From: JAAFIW01 sp031414805
GTDB lineage: Bacteria > Pseudomonadota > Gammaproteobacteria > Burkholderiales > Burkholderiaceae_C
Reading direction: 5' to 3'
Assembly (NCBI GenBank): GCA_031414805.1
Contig: JANOQJ010000008.1
Coordinates: 1 to 64,000 of the forward strand
Length of the DNA: 64,000 bases
The notes beneath the pieces are model-generated. The model ran no database searches. It had not been told where the DNA came from and was given only the letters and a program-made list of their open reading frames with translations. Shown here piece by piece: positions 25,921 through 35,259 of the stretch. How positions within the stretch are numbered: position 1 is the first letter of the stretch; the number at the start of each line of letters is the position of its first letter. The position numbers and the translations under genes were made by a program.

Positions 25921-26794
25921 CATGACGTTTCACAATCCGGCTCACCGTGGTGTAGTGCAGCTCAAAGTGTTGAGCCAGTTGCGCCATGGTGTAGCCGCCG
26001 CTTGCGTAGGCGGCGGACAGGGCGGCATTTCGGTCAGTAGGGTACTGCTCTTCGTAGCTTTTCAGCGCTTTGGGTCTTGATCTGCGCTGGGCTTGGGGAA
26101 TTTCTAAGGTTGACCGCAGTGTGGGCGACTGAGCCGAGCCTGCCTCTGCCCAGGCGGTCAGTTTGTCTACGAAGGCATCACTGCCTAAATAGATTTGACC
26201 CTTCAGATCATCCCAAACGGATGGCAAACCTACGCCCGCACGCACATGATCTTCATATTGCTGTTGAGCGCGTGCGCGGTCAATTGACTCGGATTGCAAG
26301 CTGAAATAGGCCAATATCTTGTCGGTCGCCAGCCAATCAACGCGAGGCAAGCCGAGAGTGGCCATGGCGCTGTACGAACTCCAGGGCCAATCAGCGGCAT
26401 CGGCCACCATGCCCGCGCGCACAGGATTGAGCACGATGTAGCGCGCCAGCTCCAACAAATAAGCATCTTTCTCCACAACGATGGCCTTGAACCGACCTTG
26501 GTAAACATGGCCAACGCGGTCATGTCTGCGGTTCACGTGCTGGGTATACACACCGTTGAGCTGACGCATTCCGGCAGACAAATTGGCATCGGGTGTTTCA
26601 ACGAGCAAGTGGTAATGGTTGCTCATCAAGCAATAGGCATGCACCGTCCAGTTGAAACGCTTGCAAACCTGCCCCAACACCACCAACCAAGCCTGTCTGT
26701 CCGCATCGTCCTGATAAATATCTTCCCGCCTATCCCCACGCGAGGTGACGTGATACAGCGCATGCGCAAATTCAAGACGAAGGGGTCGGGCCAT
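25910..26794 (-). CDS. REP-associated tyrosine (Y1) transposase
   Basis: 294 residues of the IS200-like TnpA_REP (RAYT) family. The N-terminus is ARPLRLEFAHALYHVTSRGD. HUH-type histidines are in LMSNHYHLLVE, the catalytic Tyr is probably in LNGVYTQHVNRRH, and VYQGRFKAIVVEKDAYLLEL with YIVLNPVRAGMV is typical. A C-terminal HTH-like segment (YTMAQLAQHFELHYTTVSRIV) binds DNA. The reading frame stays open upstream through the repeats to 27586, but family length supports ATG 26794. It is flanked by inverted arrays of its presumed substrate motif. Confidence 0.92.
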   Translation of the reverse strand: MARPLRLEFAHALYHVTSRGDRREDIYQDDADRQAWLVVLGQVCKRFNWTVHAYCLMSNHYHLLVETPDANLSAGMRQLNGVYTQHVNRRHDRVGHVYQGRFKAIVVEKDAYLLELARYIVLNPVRAGMVADAADWPWSSYSAMATLGLPRVDWLATDKILAYFSLQSESIDRARAQQQYEDHVRAGVGLPSVWDDLKGQIYLGSDAFVDKLTAWAEAGSAQSPTLRSTLEIPQAQRRSRPKALKSYEEQYPTDRNAALSAAYASGGYTMAQLAQHFELHYTTVSRIVKRHANE

Positions 26795-27195
26795 GGAGGG
26801 ATTGTAGGTGGGATGTGATAATGAAAGACCTGACCCAGGGAATGTGGACCGGTGGGATGTGATAATGAAAGACCTGACCCCGGGAATGCCCGGTGACCCC
26901 GGGAATGCCCGGGAATGCACCCCCCGGGAATGCTGACCCCGGGAATGCAGCGCATGCGCAAATTCAAGACGAAGAGGTCGGGCCATGGAGGGATTGTAGG
27001 TGGGATGTGATAATGAAAGACCTGACCCCGGGAATGATGTGACCCCGGGAATGATGCCTAGGTGGGATGTGATAATGAAAGACCTGACCCCGGGAATGAT
27101 GCCTTGACCCCGGGAATGATGCCTTGACCCCGGGAATGATGCCTGACCCCGGGAATGATGCCGGGAATGACCCTTGACCCCGGGAATGACCCTAG
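26795..27195. repeat. Right repeat array of the transposase, with duplicated tnpA 5' end
   Basis: It holds four copies of TGATAATGAAAGACCTGACC, several short tandem CCCCGGGAATG units, and a near-exact second copy (26947-27030) of about 75 bases spanning the first tnpA codons and its leader (original at 26755-26830). The array runs to within 15 bases of the subtilase start. Confidence 0.9.
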
Positions 27196-27205
27196 GAGTA
27201 ACACC

Positions 27206-28411
27206 ATGATTGGCGAACCCGTTGACAGAATTGTTTTGCGCAGTCGCGCGCCCTTTCGTCGCACCCGCTCTGCCGATCCTTTGGGCGCAGGCCCAACGGC
27301 TGCCGCGAACATGTCTGCAGAGCCGCTGGTCTCGCTCGCGGAACCTGTATTGCAGCAGGAAAAAATGACGACCGCCGAAGCTGCCGATCTTCAGCGCGAC
27401 CCGGAGGTTCTTGTTATTGCGAATTCGATGCCCATGAAGCTCATCGGACCAGTTGGCCTTCCAGTGGACGCCACGGCTGCTGTGGGCAACACGTGGGGAG
27501 TCGAGGCGGTCGGTGCCCACACCAGCAATTACACCGGCGCTGGCGTGGTTGTTGCCGTGCTCGATACCGGCATTAACCCTACACATGTTGCTTTTACGGG
27601 TGTACAGCTAGTGCGCCGCAACTTTACTGACGGTGCTGCTGACGATACCAATGGTCACGGAACGCATTGCGCGGGCACGATCTTCGGCAGAGATGTGGCT
27701 GGCCAGCGCATCGGGGTGGCTCGCGGGGTGACCAAGGCACTTATAGGTAAAGTGCTTGGGCCTGGTGGAGGCACATCAGCCGAGCTGGCCAAGGCAATCA
27801 ACTGGGCATATGAAAACGGGGCGAATGTCATCTCCATGTCGCTGGGAATCAACTTCCCCGGCTATGTGGCCGACATGATTGCGCAGGGGATGCCTGCAGA
27901 GGCGGCGACATCTATTGCGCTGGAACAGTACCGTGCCAACGTCAACCTGTTTTCCAGCCTAACCCGGTTGTTGGCTCATTCAGGCGCCTTTGCTCAGGCG
28001 GCCATCATCGTTGCTGCATCGGGTAATGAAAGCGATCGGCCCCAGTATGAAATTGCGGTTGCACCGCCAGCAGCGGGTGACGGCATGATTTCTGTAGGTG
28101 CCTTGCAGCGCTCGCCCGCTGGTCAACTCAGCGTCGCTAGATTTTCCAACACGCAATGCAACCTTTGCGGACCGGGGGTGGACGTTACGTCGGCCTGGAT
28201 AGGCGCTAACACGGTGCTTAAAACCATAAGCGGAACCAGTATGGCAACGCCGCACGTCGCAGGGTGTGCGGCTTTATGGGCCGAGCAGCAAAAGCAACTG
28301 ACTGGCGTACTGACCCATCAGTACTTGGCATCCAAAACGTTGGCATCTGCTGTGTTTGTGCCTGGAGCTTCGTTTGAAGATATCGGCAACGGCATGGTTA
28401 AGGCACCATAA
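27206..28411 (+). CDS. Subtilisin-like serine protease (S8)
   Basis: 401 residues. The catalytic triad is visible: Asp in VVAVLDTGIN, His in NGHGTHCAG and Ser in GTSMATPHVAG; oxyanion Asn in VAASGNES. A ~90-residue N-terminal part before the catalytic domain may be a propeptide. No clear signal peptide is seen. ATG 27206 follows TAGGAGTAACACC. The whole upstream region is transposon repeat array, so its promoter either lies inside the array or was displaced. Confidence 0.92.
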   Translation: MIGEPVDRIVLRSRAPFRRTRSADPLGAGPTAAANMSAEPLVSLAEPVLQQEKMTTAEAADLQRDPEVLVIANSMPMKLIGPVGLPVDATAAVGNTWGVEAVGAHTSNYTGAGVVVAVLDTGINPTHVAFTGVQLVRRNFTDGAADDTNGHGTHCAGTIFGRDVAGQRIGVARGVTKALIGKVLGPGGGTSAELAKAINWAYENGANVISMSLGINFPGYVADMIAQGMPAEAATSIALEQYRANVNLFSSLTRLLAHSGAFAQAAIIVAASGNESDRPQYEIAVAPPAAGDGMISVGALQRSPAGQLSVARFSNTQCNLCGPGVDVTSAWIGANTVLKTISGTSMATPHVAGCAALWAEQQKQLTGVLTHQYLASKTLASAVFVPGASFEDIGNGMVKAP

Positions 28412-28502
28412 GTCTGCCCCATTGTTGGCGCACGTAGAAATTGGAGTCGCATCTGGCTCCTGCATGTGACCTCACATTTTGCATACAAAGATAGTCAAAA
28501 AC

Positions 28503-28540
28503 CATAGCGCCCCGAGCAATATCCACAAGGGCAGAATCCA
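28503..28540 (+). repeat. Degenerate CTGCTTGAGCAG element, copy 8
   Basis: ATAGCGCCCCGAGCAATATC followed by CACAAGGGCAGAATCC matches the element with several changes. It is intergenic, between the subtilase and the FAD oxidoreductase. Confidence 0.5.
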
Positions 28541-28562
28541 CTTTTAACCATCAACCAATCCG

Positions 28563-30644
28563 TCAGCTCCACCCCTGCGGATACCCCACCACGTCTTTCA
28601 ACAGCGGCAGCCCACACACCGCATGCGAAGCCAATTTACCGCCCATCACAGCCCCTTCCACGCTGCCTACGTTCAGGCCGGTGTAAATCCAGTCGCCGGC
28701 CAGTACCAGATTCGACAGGCCCGATCCCCAGGCTTTCAGGCGGGCCGAGGTGCTGCCGGGGGGGCTGGTGACATAGCGCTCGCTGGGGTCGATGTTGGCG
28801 CGCCAGAACTGTTGGTCAAAGCGCTGGATGCCGATGCCGGCGCTGGGTTCGTCGTAGGCATGGAGCAGCGAAAAGTCCAGACTTACCGGGTCGCCGGGGG
28901 GCGAGACGGCGTTGGTGGTGGCTTTGGGGAGCAGGGGGCCAGTGGCGGCTTGCAGGTATTGGATGCACTGGGTTTTGACTTTGTCGTACTGGCGTTGGGG
29001 GTAGCCGTGGTCCGAAAACGGGGGTGGTGTGCCGTAGTCGCCCATGGCACCGGAGAAGTACCACAGGGCTTTGGGGGTGGTGGCCGCTGGCCAGTCTTCC
29101 CATTGCAGCAGGTGGGTGAAGTCGACCTGGCCGTCGATGGGGTTGATGTAGGTGGCGCCGATGACGGTGTCGGTGGGGTTTTTGAAGGGGATGTCCCAGC
29201 CCAGCTCGGGGGTGGTGCGGTTCAGCCAGATCTGCATGGTCTGGGTTTGCACGGTGGTGACCTGGGCGACCATGGCTTGCCAGTCGGGCCGGGCGGCCAC
29301 GATGTCGGCGCACAAGTAGGGCACGGCACCGATGGAGATGGCAAACAGGATCTGGTCGTAGTCCACCCCGGCTTGCAGGGTTTTGTCGGCCACGGGTTGC
29401 CAGGGGGTCCAGTACGACTCCAGGTCGATGTGCTGGTCTTGCAGCGCCTGGCCCTGCACGAGCTGGTCGTACAACGGTTCGCCAGGCCAGGCGGGCAGGC
29501 CTTTGACGTCGATCAGCGGTTGGTAGCCCGCTGACGGGTTCTTCAACGTGGCTTGAACGCCCATGTTCACGGCGGATACGCTGGTTTTGTCGGCTGACAG
29601 TTCCAGACTGGCCACTTTGTGGAAAAACTCGAACTTGACGCCGCGCTTTTTCAGCACTTCATACATCGGCGCAATCACGGTTTCGCCGGTACCCGCTTCA
29701 AACAACCAGGCAAACGCGCCCATGAACGCGAAGCTGCGCAAGGTCCAGTGCAGGTAGGCACCGGCGGCCATCAGCGCGGTGCGGGCGGTGTCGCCTTGCG
29801 GGTATTGGTAGGAGAGGTTGACGGTGTTGAGCGCCAGGGGGGAACTAGCGGTGATGACCGATGCGCCGTGGCGCTGCAGCCAGTCGGAAAAGTTTTCGTT
29901 GTCGATGCTGTCAAAGCCGCGCTCAAAAATGTTGTCGGCAATCGTGCCGCGCACCAGCGCCAGCAAAAACTCCACGGTGATGTACAAGCGGCGCAGATCG
30001 TCGTTACCTTCAATCAAGGCCTGCAGTTTTGATTTGAGCCAGACCCACACCGGCTCGAAGGCCGCCAGCACGTGTTCGGCCAGCGATTCAGCGGCCAGAA
30101 TGACCTGGCGCAAGGCTTGCAACAAAGCCCGGCCAATCGCCATTTCAATGCCGTGGGCCGACAGGGCGGGGGTGTGCTGCGGCTCCAGCAACTGGTCGAC
30201 AAACTGCACCACGCCGCCCACCCATTGCTGCACGGTTTGCAGCGACGAGGGGTCACCCGGCACCAGCGCGTTGGTGGGGGCGGTGAAGGGCCAGCGCTTC
30301 AGGCTGCCGTCGATAAATTCCCACATCAACACAAAGCTGTTGGGCTTGAAAGCTTCTTCAAAGGTGGCCAGCGGCACACCGGCGGGTCGATTCAGTGCAC
30401 GGTAGCAGTCGGCCATCAGCGGCAGGGCGTTGTAGTAGCAGCCCAGAAAGCCGTGAATACCATGCTCCTCGATGCGCGCATTCGGCCCGCGTGCTGTGGC
30501 GCACTTGCCACCCAAGCGCCAGCCCATCTGATACAGGGTGATGTCGTAATGGTCTTGCCAGTCGGGCTGGCGGGTGATTTCGAAAGCAGTGGTGAGGGCG
30601 GAAATACCGCCGCCGAGGATGGCGATTTTTTTGGGGTTGGTCAT
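28563..30644 (-). CDS. FAD-dependent oxidoreductase (phytoene desaturase/amine oxidase-like)
   Basis: 693 residues from ATG 30644, with CGGAG 12 bases upstream. The N-terminal FAD/NAD Rossmann motif IAILGGGISALTTAFE is followed by YQMGWRLGGKCATARG. The C-terminus has LVLAGDWIYTGLNVGSVEGAVMGGKLAS, the FAD-closing motif of carotenoid-desaturase-like flavoproteins. A large middle region (about 170-290) is extra and helical. The substrate is not deducible, since no carotenoid or polyene genes lie nearby. Confidence 0.85.
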   Translation of the reverse strand: MTNPKKIAILGGGISALTTAFEITRQPDWQDHYDITLYQMGWRLGGKCATARGPNARIEEHGIHGFLGCYYNALPLMADCYRALNRPAGVPLATFEEAFKPNSFVLMWEFIDGSLKRWPFTAPTNALVPGDPSSLQTVQQWVGGVVQFVDQLLEPQHTPALSAHGIEMAIGRALLQALRQVILAAESLAEHVLAAFEPVWVWLKSKLQALIEGNDDLRRLYITVEFLLALVRGTIADNIFERGFDSIDNENFSDWLQRHGASVITASSPLALNTVNLSYQYPQGDTARTALMAAGAYLHWTLRSFAFMGAFAWLFEAGTGETVIAPMYEVLKKRGVKFEFFHKVASLELSADKTSVSAVNMGVQATLKNPSAGYQPLIDVKGLPAWPGEPLYDQLVQGQALQDQHIDLESYWTPWQPVADKTLQAGVDYDQILFAISIGAVPYLCADIVAARPDWQAMVAQVTTVQTQTMQIWLNRTTPELGWDIPFKNPTDTVIGATYINPIDGQVDFTHLLQWEDWPAATTPKALWYFSGAMGDYGTPPPFSDHGYPQRQYDKVKTQCIQYLQAATGPLLPKATTNAVSPPGDPVSLDFSLLHAYDEPSAGIGIQRFDQQFWRANIDPSERYVTSPPGSTSARLKAWGSGLSNLVLAGDWIYTGLNVGSVEGAVMGGKLASHAVCGLPLLKDVVGYPQGWS

Positions 30645-30780
30645 GATTTTTGACTCCGGTTTTGAGTTTTGCGAGATTACCAATGACGGATGACAGCGTC
30701 CTGCGGGCTGCTATGACAAATGACGGGTAGGTTCCCCAGGTCATCTGTCATTCATGCCGCGCAGCGGCGAAGTCATCCCG

Positions 30781-32496
30781 TCATTTGCCGTCAACCCATC
30801 CAGCCTGCTTAAGGTAGCCCACAAAGCGCTCGAGGTCTTTTGGGTTGACAAACGGATGGCCAAAACGCAGGGCTTGCATGGTGTAGCTGCCATAGGGTTT
30901 GGCTTGCTCCAGCGCACGGGCCGCGCCTTCGGTATCGCCGTCGGCAGCGTAGCAGGCTGCCAGCAAGTAGTAATTAAAAAACCAGTTGGCCCGTTTGGCC
31001 GTGGCTTGCTGGGCAAAGGCCAGGGCCTGGGGGTATTGCTCATCGACAAAGCAGGCAATGGCGCGGCTGCGTACCCACAAACTCAGGTGCGGGTCATGCG
31101 GGCTGGCGTCGATGGCTTGCAGGATGTACTCGGCCGCTTCGTCTGTGCGGCCTGCAAACGCCAGCAAACGGCCCAACTCGCCGGCAGCAGCAGCAAACTG
31201 CGGATACAACGTCAGCGCATGCTCCAGCTCGGCAATGGCCTGGCCCAGGTTGCCAGTGAACGACAAGGCGGTGCCCAGGGTGAAATGCGCGTTGGCATCG
31301 GAGTCGTCGCTGCGGATGGCGCGCAGGGCCAGGCGATTGGCCTCAATGATTTCGTCTTTGGGGTTGTCTGACCAGCCAGCCCACACGCGGGCCATGTAGG
31401 TAAAAGAAAACAAAGACAAGGCCGTCGCGTCGTCGGGCTGTACCACCAGGGCTTTGACCAGCAGCTGCTGGGCAGAGTCGATGTGTGTGCGCGAGGCGCG
31501 CCAAAAGTGCCAGCGCGCGCGCATCAAGTAGTCCCAGTACTGCATATTGGGTGCAGTGGTTTGGCTGGTGACCTGCTCTTGCTGGCGCAGATACACCGGC
31601 TCTACGGCGCTGACGATGCTGGAGGTGATCTGGTCTTGAATCTTGAACAGGTCGTCAACAGGCACCTCGAAGCGCTGTGCCCACAGCGTCTGGTTGCGCA
31701 GCCCGTCCGTCAGCTCGGCCGACACCCGCAGCGTGTTGCCAGCGCGGCGCACGGTGCCGGTTACCAGGAAGCTGCAATCCAGCGCTCGGCAGATGCCGGC
31801 CAGGGGTTCGCTGGACTTGCGCCATGCAAACGAGGAGTTGCGTGCGATCACAAACAGCCAGCGGGAGCGCGTCAGCTTGAAGATGATGTCTTCCGCCAGG
31901 CCGTCCGAAAAATACTCTTGCTCCGGGTCGTCGTTCTGATTCACAAAGGGCAACACGGCAATGGAGCGGGCGGCGCGCGAGTAAGTGGCTTGCTGGGGTG
32001 CTTGATCGACCAGCGTGGCCATTTGCTGCATGGCCTGGGGGCTGGTGAAAGCGGCAAACGGAGTGGGCTCTCGAGAAGGTGGCTGTACAGACGTCAGTTG
32101 GGCAGCGGCAAGCGGCTGGTGTGCGACCGATTCAGGCACCGGGCTCGCAGCAATATGGGGGACTGCCTGTAACTCTGCGGGCTCCTGAGTTAGAGCGCTG
32201 TTAACCTGCCCGGTAAATCGGTAACCACGGCCAGGCACGGTGGCGATCAGCTGCATGCCCAGCACCTTGCGCAGCGTGGAAATGTGTACTTGCAGGTTGT
32301 TTTCTTCAACGACCAAGCCGGGCCACACCGCGTCCAGCAGCTCCGATTTGGTCACCAGTTCACCTGACCGCCCGACCAGGGTGGCCAGGATGTCAAATGC
32401 CCGGGCACCCAGCGCCACCGGAGCGCCACCACTGGTCAGTAAGCGGCGGTTGCGTAAATGCAGTTCAAAACCTGCGAAGCTCAATTCAGCGGTCAT
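30781..32496 (-). CDS. Winged-helix regulator with TolB-like and TPR domains
   Basis: 571 residues. OmpR/CadC-type winged helix at 1-100 (GARAFDILATLVGRSGELVTKSELLDAVWPG, TVPGRGYRFTG). A Pro/Ala-rich linker leads to a TolB-like domain near 170-300 (SIAVLPFVNQNDDPEQEYFSDGLAEDI). TPR-like helices follow to the end (SDANAHFTLGTALSFTGNLGQAI). No transmembrane segment is evident. It diverges from 32692, and the intergenic region carries repeated TTAAGGACT sites that it may bind. Confidence 0.9.
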   Translation of the reverse strand: MTAELSFAGFELHLRNRRLLTSGGAPVALGARAFDILATLVGRSGELVTKSELLDAVWPGLVVEENNLQVHISTLRKVLGMQLIATVPGRGYRFTGQVNSALTQEPAELQAVPHIAASPVPESVAHQPLAAAQLTSVQPPSREPTPFAAFTSPQAMQQMATLVDQAPQQATYSRAARSIAVLPFVNQNDDPEQEYFSDGLAEDIIFKLTRSRWLFVIARNSSFAWRKSSEPLAGICRALDCSFLVTGTVRRAGNTLRVSAELTDGLRNQTLWAQRFEVPVDDLFKIQDQITSSIVSAVEPVYLRQQEQVTSQTTAPNMQYWDYLMRARWHFWRASRTHIDSAQQLLVKALVVQPDDATALSLFSFTYMARVWAGWSDNPKDEIIEANRLALRAIRSDDSDANAHFTLGTALSFTGNLGQAIAELEHALTLYPQFAAAAGELGRLLAFAGRTDEAAEYILQAIDASPHDPHLSLWVRSRAIACFVDEQYPQALAFAQQATAKRANWFFNYYLLAACYAADGDTEGAARALEQAKPYGSYTMQALRFGHPFVNPKDLERFVGYLKQAGWVDGK

Positions 32497-32536
32497 TCTT
32501 AACTTTTATGTTGCATATTTACAAATTTTCTAAAGT

Positions 32537-32556
32537 TTAAGGATTTCTTAAGGACT
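32537..32556 (+). promoter_or_regulatory. Tandem TTAAGGA(T/C)T sites, candidate operator
   Basis: TTAAGGATT (32537-32545) and TTAAGGACT (32548-32556) repeat with 11-base periodicity, one DNA turn. That is the usual layout for winged-helix regulators of the OmpR type. They lie upstream of the regulator gene on the minus strand. Confidence 0.5.
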
Positions 32557-32651
32557 TTTGAGAAGCTATTCCTATCTTTTTTCGCGTGTGGTTAATTCGC
32601 TTCAGTTTGTTCCAGAAACCTTAAGAACATTTCAGAACGAACCAGTATTTC

Positions 32652-32660
32652 TTAAGGACT
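32652..32660 (+). promoter_or_regulatory. Third TTAAGGACT site
   Basis: Exact repeat of the second site within the shared ATTTCTTAAGGACT, 32 bases before the ATG at 32692. A related CCTTAAGAAC lies at about 32619-32628. Confidence 0.45.
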
Positions 32661-32691
32661 GAAAAGGGGTGCGGGCACAAAACTACAGCCC

Positions 32692-33486
32692 ATGAACACC
32701 ACCGCCTACACCCACACCCTGTCCACCACCGGCACCATCGACATTGGCATCACGCAGCAACCCGTGTACGCCCCTGCTGCAAGTGCCTCTGCTGTTAACA
32801 GCGCTGCGGCAACGCGCACACACACCATTCGCACGGCCGCCCCGACTTATGGCTGCGCGCAGGTCGATACATCGGCTAAACCCAGCCAGTCGGATATGTG
32901 GCACAGCACGGTGGTGCTCAAAACCCCTCAGGGCATGGAAGAAGCTTTCTCGATTGGCCCCGACGGCTACGTGTGGCATTACCTGGTGGGCCGCTACCAG
33001 GCCACGGGTGGCCGCCTGTTCAGCACCGGGTTGAAAGCAAGCGTTTTCAACGTCACGCACCTGGCGGACGGACGGCGGATGGTGATAGCGGCCGACCTGC
33101 TGAGCCTGCACTTTTGCGTGGAAGAAGCGCCTGGTACGGGCCGTTGGAGTGCCGCACAGGATGTGCCGTTTAACACCCTGCGCGGCACGATGTCGATTGA
33201 AAAAATCATGCTGCAAACGAAAGGTCAGCAACTGCTGATCGGGGTGGTAACCCAGCGCGCCAGCGAAATGGGCTACCGCTTGTTGGAGCTGTGGGATGGC
33301 GTTTGGTCAAACGACCGGCCCGTGTTTTGCAAGGCACCCACCCGCGCCCGCACCACACCTGAAAACGTGTGGCGGGCGCAATTTGCCCAGGAAATGCCAA
33401 ATGTGGAGCGCTACGGCCCGGTGTATCGCCAGCGCGAAGCGGATCCCGTCGCTGCGGCTGCACAGTCCATGCGGCACGCGGGGTGA
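32692..33486 (+). CDS. Unknown protein divergent from the TPR regulator
   Basis: 264 residues, not recognised. The first ~65 residues are Thr/Ala-rich low complexity. The rest has Trp/Gly motifs spaced like beta-propeller or lectin-like blades (EAFSIGPDGYVWHYLVGRY, RLLELWDGVWSNDRPVF). No signal peptide or membrane segment. It is probably controlled by the divergent regulator through the TTAAGGACT sites; that link is inferred. Confidence 0.75.
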   Translation: MNTTAYTHTLSTTGTIDIGITQQPVYAPAASASAVNSAAATRTHTIRTAAPTYGCAQVDTSAKPSQSDMWHSTVVLKTPQGMEEAFSIGPDGYVWHYLVGRYQATGGRLFSTGLKASVFNVTHLADGRRMVIAADLLSLHFCVEEAPGTGRWSAAQDVPFNTLRGTMSIEKIMLQTKGQQLLIGVVTQRASEMGYRLLELWDGVWSNDRPVFCKAPTRARTTPENVWRAQFAQEMPNVERYGPVYRQREADPVAAAAQSMRHAG

Positions 33487-33503
33487 GTGGCGTGAGGTTC
33501 TGT

Positions 33504-34400
33504 CTAGTCCAAGGTGTGCAGCGGAATGTCTTGCGCCAAGGCCAGCGCGTCCAGCTGAGCGCGCGTCTGTTGGCTGAAAAACTGGGCCAGCGCCAGGTGG
33601 GTCGCCGGTGACATGAGACTGGCCATATCAGCGCGGGCCACGCCAGCCGCCTTGCACAGGCGGGCTGCGAAGTGTGGTTCCAGCGCGGCTGCGGCCACGC
33701 GCCCATCTTTGCAGGCATACACCCCATAGCCGGCGTGTGCGCCGCCTACCGCGCCACTGGGCAACGTCAACCCCCAATGGCGAGGCAGGGCGGCCCAAGC
33801 CGCCGCGTCTGATAGCGCCACCTCCAGTTGCACGCCTTTGCCCTTTTGCTGACCCAGCAGCACCGCCCGCAGCACCGCTTCGCTGGCCATGAGGGCGCCG
33901 CCCATGTCGACATACAAGGTGGGTGGCAAGTCCAGGGCCGTGACCAAACCGTTGGCAGCCAGGTATGTCAAGTCGTGGCCTGATGTTTCGGCCCCCGCCC
34001 CCGGCGCCCCCACGATGCTGACCCGGGACAAGGCAGGGTACTGTTTGGCCAGCGTCTTGCCGTCCAGACCCAGCTTGTGCAAGGCCGAGGGGCGAAACGA
34101 GGTGAGCAACACGCCGGTTTTTGCCAGCAGGGTGTGCAGTTTCTTTTGACCGGCCAGCGTTTTCAGGTCGGCACTGACCACCCGGATGCCCGCATGCAGT
34201 TGGGCATAAGCCGCCGGGTTGTATTGCCCCATCGGGTCACCACTGCCGCCAGAGGGTGGCGCAGGTGGCTCCAGCTTGGTGCAGCGCGCCCCCATTTGCT
34301 GGCAACGCATCAGCGCAGCCGGGCCGGGCAGGTTCAAGGCCAGGCTGAGAATGCGAATGCCTTTGAGGGGGCGCGGTCCGGCGTGTGCAGGCGTCTTCAT
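33504..34400 (-). CDS. CaiB/BaiF family III CoA-transferase, racemase-like
   Basis: 298 residues from ATG 34400 (another ATG at 34409). It has family III text: LKGIRILSLALNLPGPAALMRCQQMGA at the start, LLTSFRPSALHKLGLD, and SGHDLTYLAANGLV containing the Asp used by alpha-methylacyl-CoA racemases. VDMGGALMASEAVLRA follows. It is shorter than most family members (about 360-400). Expected role: fatty-acyl-CoA epimerisation or CoA transfer. A repeat copy directly abuts the start. Confidence 0.88.
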   Translation of the reverse strand: MKTPAHAGPRPLKGIRILSLALNLPGPAALMRCQQMGARCTKLEPPAPPSGGSGDPMGQYNPAAYAQLHAGIRVVSADLKTLAGQKKLHTLLAKTGVLLTSFRPSALHKLGLDGKTLAKQYPALSRVSIVGAPGAGAETSGHDLTYLAANGLVTALDLPPTLYVDMGGALMASEAVLRAVLLGQQKGKGVQLEVALSDAAAWAALPRHWGLTLPSGAVGGAHAGYGVYACKDGRVAAAALEPHFAARLCKAAGVARADMASLMSPATHLALAQFFSQQTRAQLDALALAQDIPLHTLD

Positions 34401-34466
34401 GCTATTCATTCAATAGCTGCTTGAGCAGTATTCATAAGGGCTGGATGCTAGTTTGGTTTAAAACTG
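34399..34466 (+). repeat. CTGCTTGAGCAG element, copy 9
   Basis: Near full-length copy: CAATAGCTGCTTGAGCAGTA, TTCATAAGGGCTGGATGC, then TAGTTTGGTTTAAAA. It overlaps the start-codon area of the CoA-transferase gene (opposite strand) and ends just before the ParA-like gene's stop. Confidence 0.88.
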
Positions 34467-34473
34467 GCCAAAT

Positions 34474-35184
34474 CTACAGCGGCAGGCTGTCGAACTCGCC
34501 GTACACCTTTTGCAGCCACATCTTCACGCGCTGGCGCTCCAGCAGGCCCAGCATGTCATCGCCCTCGCGGTTATTGATGGCACTCCAGAAGCTGGCGCTT
34601 TGGTGGTCAATCTTGCGCATGCTGGCGTCTTGTAGCGCGGGCAGGTTGATCATGCGGGCACCCGCGCCGCGCGCTTTGGCCAGCACCGCTGACTCGGTGA
34701 GCAGCGAAAAGTCCGAACCGCGGCCGTGGTTTTGCACCACGATGTAGTTGGGACTGGCCCCTGTCGTGACGGGGCTTCCGAAGGTGTCGATCAGCTTGTT
34801 CAGCAGGCTGACGCTGTCATGCCCATCGTCCAGCACATGCCAGAAGTTCACCGCAATGCCCAGTTCGCCGAGCACGGTGATCAGTTGCGAGTCGTGCACC
34901 CAGCGCGAAATGGGCGCAAGGGTTTGTGCGGCCAGATCAACGATGACGTTTTGATCAGGATCAGCCTCAAAAGCGTCGACCACCCGGTCCAGGCCTTCGT
35001 AACTGTCGACCAACACGGGGCTGGCAAAGGCGCTGTAAAAGCGGGTAAAGGAGTGGTGGGAGCGGTCTGTGTCAAAGCCGGTGAAGGCCTGACCTTTGTC
35101 AATGAAGTACTGGGCGAGCGCGCGGGCCGTGACCGATTTGCCCACGCCACCTTTTTCGCCGCCTATGAAGTTGAGAGAGCTCAT
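34474..35184 (-). CDS. ParA/MinD-like P-loop ATPase
   Basis: 236 residues. The deviant Walker A is GGEKGGVGKSVTARAL (two Lys), with FDTDRSHHSF and the Walker B-like VIVDLAAQTLAP. It resembles stand-alone ParA-type ATPases, and no ParB or replication gene is nearby. The substrate or cargo is unknown. An AAGGTA precedes ATG 35184 by about 8 bases. Confidence 0.85.
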   Translation of the reverse strand: MSSLNFIGGEKGGVGKSVTARALAQYFIDKGQAFTGFDTDRSHHSFTRFYSAFASPVLVDSYEGLDRVVDAFEADPDQNVIVDLAAQTLAPISRWVHDSQLITVLGELGIAVNFWHVLDDGHDSVSLLNKLIDTFGSPVTTGASPNYIVVQNHGRGSDFSLLTESAVLAKARGAGARMINLPALQDASMRKIDHQSASFWSAINNREGDDMLGLLERQRVKMWLQKVYGEFDSLPL

Positions 35185-35259
35185 GAGTTAAGTACCTTGC
35201 TGAAGATTGAAGACAGGATTAATTGTGTCAAGTACGCATGGCAGTTGCGCTAAAGACGT

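Noticed and set aside
28623..29534. Gly/Val-rich frame opposite the FAD oxidoreductase
   Set aside because: Low-complexity shadow; the opposite strand encodes a complete flavoprotein.
34474..35184. ParA-like ATPase as evidence of a plasmid or integrated replicon
   Set aside because: No ParB, replication initiator or iteron is nearby, and the surrounding genes are chromosomal housekeeping types.
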